DNA of 64,000 bases from Absidia repens (lineage: Eukaryota > Mucoromycota > Mucoromycetes > Mucorales > Cunninghamellaceae). Below, piece after piece: positions 58,437-64,000 of the stretch (position 1 is the first letter of the stretch; each line of letters starts with the position of its first letter). The DNA lies in the NCBI GenBank assembly GCA_002105175.1, contig MCGE01000003.1:2243001-2307000 (forward strand), read 5' to 3'. The notes beneath the pieces were generated by a model. The model had not been told where the DNA came from. It saw nothing but the letters and a program-made list of their open reading frames with translations, and searched no databases. Position numbers and translations under genes: made by a program.

Positions 58437-61400
58437 CTAATCACTATCATCGTCATCCGCCTCTGAATCACTTTCTTCCGGAGTTCCCAAAGTACGAATT
58501 CGGTCCAAGACTTGTCCTACCATAGTAGATTGCCGAACTGGTGCCCCAAGTTTGCCATCATCTTTTTCTTGCCGAGTTTCGAAATCACGCCTACCATAGA
58601 AGGATCCAATTGGCGTTTCGAGCATTCCGCCAAGATCGGGACTGGTGACAGGTAATACATCGGTGCTTGTGTTGCCATGGCTGTTACTGACAGTGTGTGC
58701 GGTGCCAAATGATGATGGACTTGACCTATCACCTTGATCCAATGGTAACTGTACTGTTCCTTCTTCTTCGCTTCCAGATAACTTGTAGGTTTCCTTGAGG
58801 GCAAACGGCAACGGAATTTCTTTGATGGCTCGGTAGTTACCACAATTATTCAAATGCTAAAAGGGCAACCCTTTTTTTATTAGTATATAATGTAATCGCA
58901 TGCATCTTTTATTTTTTAATACCTCATTTTCCAAACGGAAGAAGTTCCATACAATTCGACGGATGACTTCAAGTATAGCTGTGGCAAAAGTGATGACTTG
59001 GCTGTGATATGCCAAACTCGCCTTATTGATTGCCCAACTAAATCGAAGTAAGATGTTCAAAGGTATAGCAACATAATAGGTCTACAGAAACAAAGGGAAG
59101 AGGTCATAGTTAATAATTTCGTTCTTTTTTTTATATGCAACCTTTGTCTTACCCATTTATCAAACACCAAGTCGTCACGTAGCAAAAAATGATTACTATT
59201 CACGTCCAGTAAGCCCCAATCCATCTTAATATCCCAAATTGAAGTATACGATGAGTTGATAATTGAAACAAGAACCCAGAATGCTTCAACAGCAGGAGAT
59301 GCTAAAATTCAAAGAAAAATATGACGAGTATTGGTTAGTACGACACCATTTTTTTTTTACTCAACTAAACTTACGGGATATTCGCCTGACACCAGCAAGC
59401 ATTGTGGCCATAATACTAGTGACATACTTCAAACCGTTGACAAGATGGTGCTTTTCTTTCGAATCGTGGTATCGCCTTAAACATTGTAGCCCACGCCATA
59501 GAGGTGGTAAACTGGCCAGGAATGGGGTCACTGTCATCTTTGGTACATTACAGTGAATATCTATAAACAAATTGTTTCAGTAAAAGCTGTTCTCGCTACT
59601 GCTTCAATGTCATTACCTAGATCATTCCAATGCCAGGTATAAACACAAAAGAAATAGACGCCCATCCACAATGAGAATGCCATACTGTTGAGTTCATCAG
59701 CAACAAAAAAGTCTCTAAATTCCACTGGTAAGAGACCACTCAGAGCAATCCGCCCCTATTTCAAATAAAATTTACGGTTAGTTGCGTTAACTCACTCATA
59801 CAAACTGCGTACGCTTACCAAAGTAACACCAAGCCATTGACGTCCTGAGAGGTAAAAAAGCCGCAAAGGACAAAGCAGGATAGACAATAAGATCACAACC
59901 AATATCAAAGGACACAATTGTGATGGAATGGTGGGAGCCCAGCATTGCGAGAAGTCGATATACATGATAATTGAAGTCAATAGGAGCATAAAGGATGGAA
60001 GCTAAAAACAATATGGGGTTATAAATTCAGTTCAGAGCATATTTCGAATCGTATCTTTCTTGCTTACCTCCGCAAATTGGTGATAATTGAGACAATTTCT
60101 TGGATTCAGTTCAAATATGAACCGATAATTGATATGACATTTGTGCCAAACAGCCATGTTCACCGAGAAGCCAAGAGTAAATACAATAGGTAAAATGACG
60201 CAACTGTAGATATTCAAGTTATAAAAGAGCATGGGCAATTGTGCCTGAACAAGCGGATCGGTTGCCAATTGAGTTACTCGAGAGAAGATTGCAATACACG
60301 CACCAAGACAGAATCCAATACGCCAGGTTGTTGATGTATAATTCTATCAAATACACACACATAATAAAAAATAAAAATTAGCTATTGCCACTTCCATGGT
60401 TTCATTTTCTATTTACCCCATCCGTATCCGGTACACGTAGCTTTTTCATTCCTTTTCGTCGATGGCCATCAGTGAATTCGTGAACAAAAAGTCGCTATTT
60501 GTTTCATAAAATATATGCATAAGAAATAAATAACGGGTGAGCATTTATTCTTTTTTTTTTTTTTTTTTTGCCTTTACCTCAGTATCTTGAATAGTTTGAT
60601 CCAGGACATCTGATTTTATCCAATGATATGTTTTCAACTTTTCATCATAAATTGTACTAGCTTTCCAACCAGCTGTCTATATAGTAAAATTTGATGAATT
60701 ATACTGTAAACTAAAGCCGCAGGTTTACCACCTACCTTGTCAAATTTCTTTAATATTTTGTGGAAGCCTGTTTCATTCAATATCTATAAATATAAGTGAT
60801 GAATACTTGATCAAGTGTTTTAGAAACAGTTTTTTTTTTTTTTTTTTTCTTCGATTACCTTGTATGACCGTAGTAATTCCAGACTTCGATAATATTCAGT
60901 GATAGCTGTCTTCAATCGACTTCTTGCCACCTAATGTCCAACCCCCCCCCCAAATAAAAAGGTACACTATTAGTATTTGTGGATCCAATAAGTTTTTTAT
61001 ACTTTATTTTTTACCCTGTAACTCATATGATGATCACCGTCAGGGAGAATGGTTGGTGAGATAACTGTTGATGATGGGGCCGTTGCGTTGAGAGGTTGCT
61101 CAGTATGGAACCAGTGCATAGGATTCAGTCGGTGTTCTAGGGTATCGTCTTCAGCTTGTTTCACCTCTTCGAGCCGTTGCCTGTATTGTCTGACCAATTC
61201 AAGTTGCATCTTCAAAGCTTCAAACTTGCTTTTGGCTTCTTGTTCCTTTTCTAGAAAAACCAAGGTAAATTTTAAGCCCAGATATTCACAGAATCAGTAA
61301 ATATTTGTACTACTGGTATTCTTACCATTGTAAAAGCGAGATATCTTTCCAAGCTCCTGGTCAAGCATTGTAAAAAAGTAACGTTCAGCTTCATTGGTAT

Positions 61401-61984
61401 GAGTCAATACTTCATCAAGGACAGTTCCTTCCAAAGATACTATACAGAAAAAATCAATTCAGTATCTAATATTATATGTATGAACTCATATAAATGCCCC
61501 TATATTTTATTTACCTGGATAAGAACTGACCGTGCCCAATTCAGTATCGCCACGGAAGAAGGTAGAAGAGATACGATCCATGATACCCCTAGAGAAAGAA
61601 TCACGCCGTTCCTGTCGATAGTCATCAAAGTCAGTTGGTGCTGTGTTGTATCGCTTGGGTCGCCGGGGAGCGTCGTGAGCTTGACCAGGGTGGTAACGAG
61701 ACAAACTACTGGCATTTTCCGAGTAAATAGACGCATTATTGCTTGTTTGTTGCTGAGGGGTATCTTGACGTTTTGCATTTTCTATTTGAGTCTGAATCGC
61801 TAGGTCATTTGTGCGTCGATACTATCAAGTAGAGATGAAAGTAAGTATTCAAGTGACGTTTTATTTTCCTAAGTAACCTCACCTTCTCAATAGCTGTGAG
61901 TCTTTTTTTCAAGCCTTTGTAATTGATGTAGGCCCGTCTCCATTCGGATACGCTTTCTGCTTCCAAATGCTTCGCAAACTTCAT
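58437..61984 (-). CDS. SYG1: SPX-EXS domain protein, phosphate exporter/sensor (Syg1/Xpr1 family)
   Basis: Fifteen exons between 61984 and 58437 give about 855 residues, normal for the family. SPX domain: MKFAKHLEAESVSEWRRAYI, YKGLKKRLTAIEK, then after a Gln/Ser-rich insert LTHTNEAERYFFTMLDQELG, FYN, and TAITEYYRSLELLRSYK, followed by ILNETGFHKILKKFDK, which carries the lysine cluster that binds inositol pyrophosphates. Then several membrane segments (FSRVTQLATD, YSCVILPIVFTLGFSVNMAV, FMLLLTSIIMYIDFSQ). The EXS domain contains PLWRGLQCLRRYHDSKEKHH, LVNGLKYVTSIMA, AFWVLVSIINSSYTSIWDIK, DWGLL and [20 protein letters not shown]. The C-terminal tail is Ser-rich and acidic. The family exports phosphate (animal Xpr1) or was found as a suppressor of G-alpha/beta signalling defects (yeast Syg1). 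Confidence 0.93.
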
Positions 61985-63199
61985 AAAAATATAAAACCAA
62001 CCGAGACTATATAAAATAGAGAATGTGAGTGAATGTGAGTGAACCACTATATGCTTTCTTGAAACCATACTATCGGTTGAATAGTCAAACACCGGGTTAA
62101 TAAATATAATACCTTCAAATTTGTAAAGCTATTTGTTTATGGTGAAGAATAATAATATTGTTGGTAAATATAAAGTTTTCAAAGTGTCAATAGTGAAAAG
62201 AAAAAAGCGAAAAGAAAATTTTTCTTTTTTCAGAATACTGTTGTCCAACATTATATTTAAGCGCCGCCATCGTTGCCACCCAAATTAAGGGCAGTTCCCT
62301 TATTTCACCACGATGGTCGATTTTCCAACCTTACTGCCCACAAAATTACACCCCGCTCAGCACGATATGATATCATGATGAGCTATTTGACGATGTTTTT
62401 TCTTTTTGTGAATAATGAGCCCTTGAAAAAAAAAACATATATGGAAAATTTCTTTTCGATGAAAGAGTTGGAACGGTAACACAATTAGAGTTTTCTGAAA
62501 TATCAACACTAATGATATGAAGTCTCCCATAGTGCATCGTAGGTCGAGAATGAAATTGTTGATGAAATATAAATTTAATCCAAAAATAAACTACATTTCC
62601 TAAGTCTGGATAGCAGGTCCACTTAAAAAAAAAACAAAAAAAAAGGGACGAGCAATTTTATGCCCAACTTTGCTTTCTTTGATTTCCTATCATATCAATT
62701 CGCGCGCACGTTTTAATTGAAAATCTTGATCAGTTAGTTTCAAACACGATATCATAGGTCCAACTCACGAATGAATTTGATCGAGCGTCACAAAATAAAA
62801 TGTCACATATGATAGTGAGACATTAGCCTGCAGTGTCGTCGATGTTACCATATTCTGAATCAGACAAAGTGATGAAAAACAATACAGTTAGCCAGATAAT
62901 CGTAAATATAATTAGACAATGAACTCAAAAACCCCCAATTAAGGAAATAATGAAAATATTTTTTCATAAATACAGCGTGGATGGCCAGCACAAACTAAAA
63001 CCATATCTATTTTTTATTTCTCCACCATTCTATAGATCTTAGTAGCTGACCACTTTTTAACTATGGTACTACTCAGCAAGAACGTAAAGTGAACCTTAAT
63101 TGGTGCAATTAGTCATAGATGCGGTAGCAGGCAGTGAAAAATATTCTATACTGGTCGCAACACACACGGAATGATCTAGAGTCATTTATATGGCTGTAC
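61985..63199. other. Promoter of SPX-EXS gene and AT-rich intergenic DNA
   Basis: No supported gene. A/T tracts and short frames only. Confidence 0.5.
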
Positions 63200-64000
63200 A
63201 CGTAGTAATATTACTATTTTTGATTGTATACGATCTAACACTATCAACCATTAAGAGGAAAATAGACGTAGTGAGCGAACTAAACAGTTACATAGTCCTT
63301 GGTAGGACACCAAAAAAAAAAAAAAAAAAGCTACAACACTGGCATTGTTTTTCGTTCAATGGGTCAGAGTATAATTAATAAAAAATGTATTTTACTGAAG
63401 CATATTGACAGATACCAAACTAAAGACAATGGGATCATTGTGACAGAGGATTTAATGAAAGGATCTATTAGAAGGGGCTTGAGGGAGACAGAAGTGAGAT
63501 ATGAAGAATGACCAACACTAATCTAAAGGAACAAGTGTCATATAAGAGCTAATATAATGTACAAGATATAAAAAATACTAAATGAACATTTGTTGTTGAA
63601 TCATAGCAAAGGTCAACACTAATCAAAACAGGTGATGGTAGTAAAAAGGGATCTATTGAGCAAAGAGTGGGAAAGACTAATGGGACATTTTTCATTAAAA
63701 CAGGTAAAAAAAGACATATTTTATTTAGATATAGGTACAGACTATGGACAAGCTATCACTGAACTAAGCTAATGAAGGCTTCATAATGCCAGCGAATGGG
63801 GCCTTCAGATCCTAGATCCAAATGAAAGGGTTTCCCCATGCATTTGTAATCCCGGATCTGGAAACCCTTCTAAACTATTCCTGAAACTAATCTGAGATCA
63901 CTATAACCTTATAGAAGTTGAATGGTTAAGAAAAAAGAAGACAGAAAAAATGAAACTGAAAAGAAAGACGGGGAGAGAGGGAAAAAAAAGTTGAAAGAAA
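63200..64000 (-). repeat. Dispersed repeat family A, copy A6 (reverse, cut by window edge)
   Basis: On the minus strand the core GGGGAAACCCTTTCATTTGG lies near 63838-63819, followed by AATAAAATATGTC at about 63723 and later GTAAAATACATTTTT at about 63390. The pyrimidine tract (purines on plus) reaches the right edge at 64000. The head CCCGCCCACGTG would lie just outside the window. Confidence 0.8.

Overview
The window is nuclear DNA from a filamentous fungus, most likely an early-diverging lineage such as Mucoromycota (Mucorales-like). This is inferred from protein families and gene style, not from a marker gene. The genes carry many short GT-AG introns (about 50-120 bases, one of about 420) with T-rich 3' ends. 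Intergenic DNA is AT-rich and full of homopolymer and dinucleotide tracts. Regulatory proteins carry long Gln, Ser, Asn and His runs. I assembled exon models by hand from reading frame, splice signals and family resemblance. Gene spans should be good to a few bases, and individual splice sites may be off by one or two.

Layout. 1-1550 (-): edge-truncated low-complexity protein. 2039-4019 (+): phosphomevalonate kinase ERG8. 4.0-6.7 kb: repeats. 6724-8408 (-) and 8685-10471 (+): divergent pair of a Cdc50/Lem3 flippase subunit and a Pfa4-like DHHC palmitoyltransferase. 11313-12103 (-): Tim23. 12.1-16.4 kb: repeats. 16457-17675 (-): secreted PLC-like protein with a GPI-type tail. 18434-23064 (+): large kinase with N-terminal CH domain, C1 domain and C-terminal CaaX box. 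23.5-24.6 kb (-): two small unknown proteins. 24.6-32.4 kb: repeats and a decayed mobile element that includes a broken HO/VMA-intein-type LAGLIDADG endonuclease. 32399-33674 (-): THI4. 35361-36250 (-): unknown protein. 36.3-40.5 kb: repeats and a possible gene relic. 40570-42120 (+): cytochrome c peroxidase. 42371-45216 (+): triple-KH RNA-binding protein. 46436-47230 (-): RGS protein. 47802-49605 (-): cyclic nucleotide phosphodiesterase. 50335-53676 (+): LIM-C1-RhoGAP protein. 53.7-56.1 kb: repeats. 56144-57897 (-): single-pass membrane protein. 58437-61984 (-): SPX-EXS protein (Syg1/Xpr1). 62-64 kb: another repeat copy.

The identified genes are mostly housekeeping: isoprenoid and thiamine synthesis, mitochondrial import, peroxide removal, lipid flipping and phosphate export. 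From about 46.4 to 62 kb there is a run of signalling and polarity genes (RGS, cAMP phosphodiesterase, RhoGAP, SPX-EXS). This looks like co-location; nothing in the sequence shows co-regulation.

The strongest unexplained structure is a dispersed repeat family of roughly 0.9-1.1 kb with at least seven copies in both orientations, all between genes. The second is the decayed element around 26.9-30.1 kb, which combines a cluster of five near-identical 18-base motifs, a retroelement-like zinc knuckle and the remains of an HO-type homing endonuclease. The third is the CH-kinase-C1-CaaX protein.
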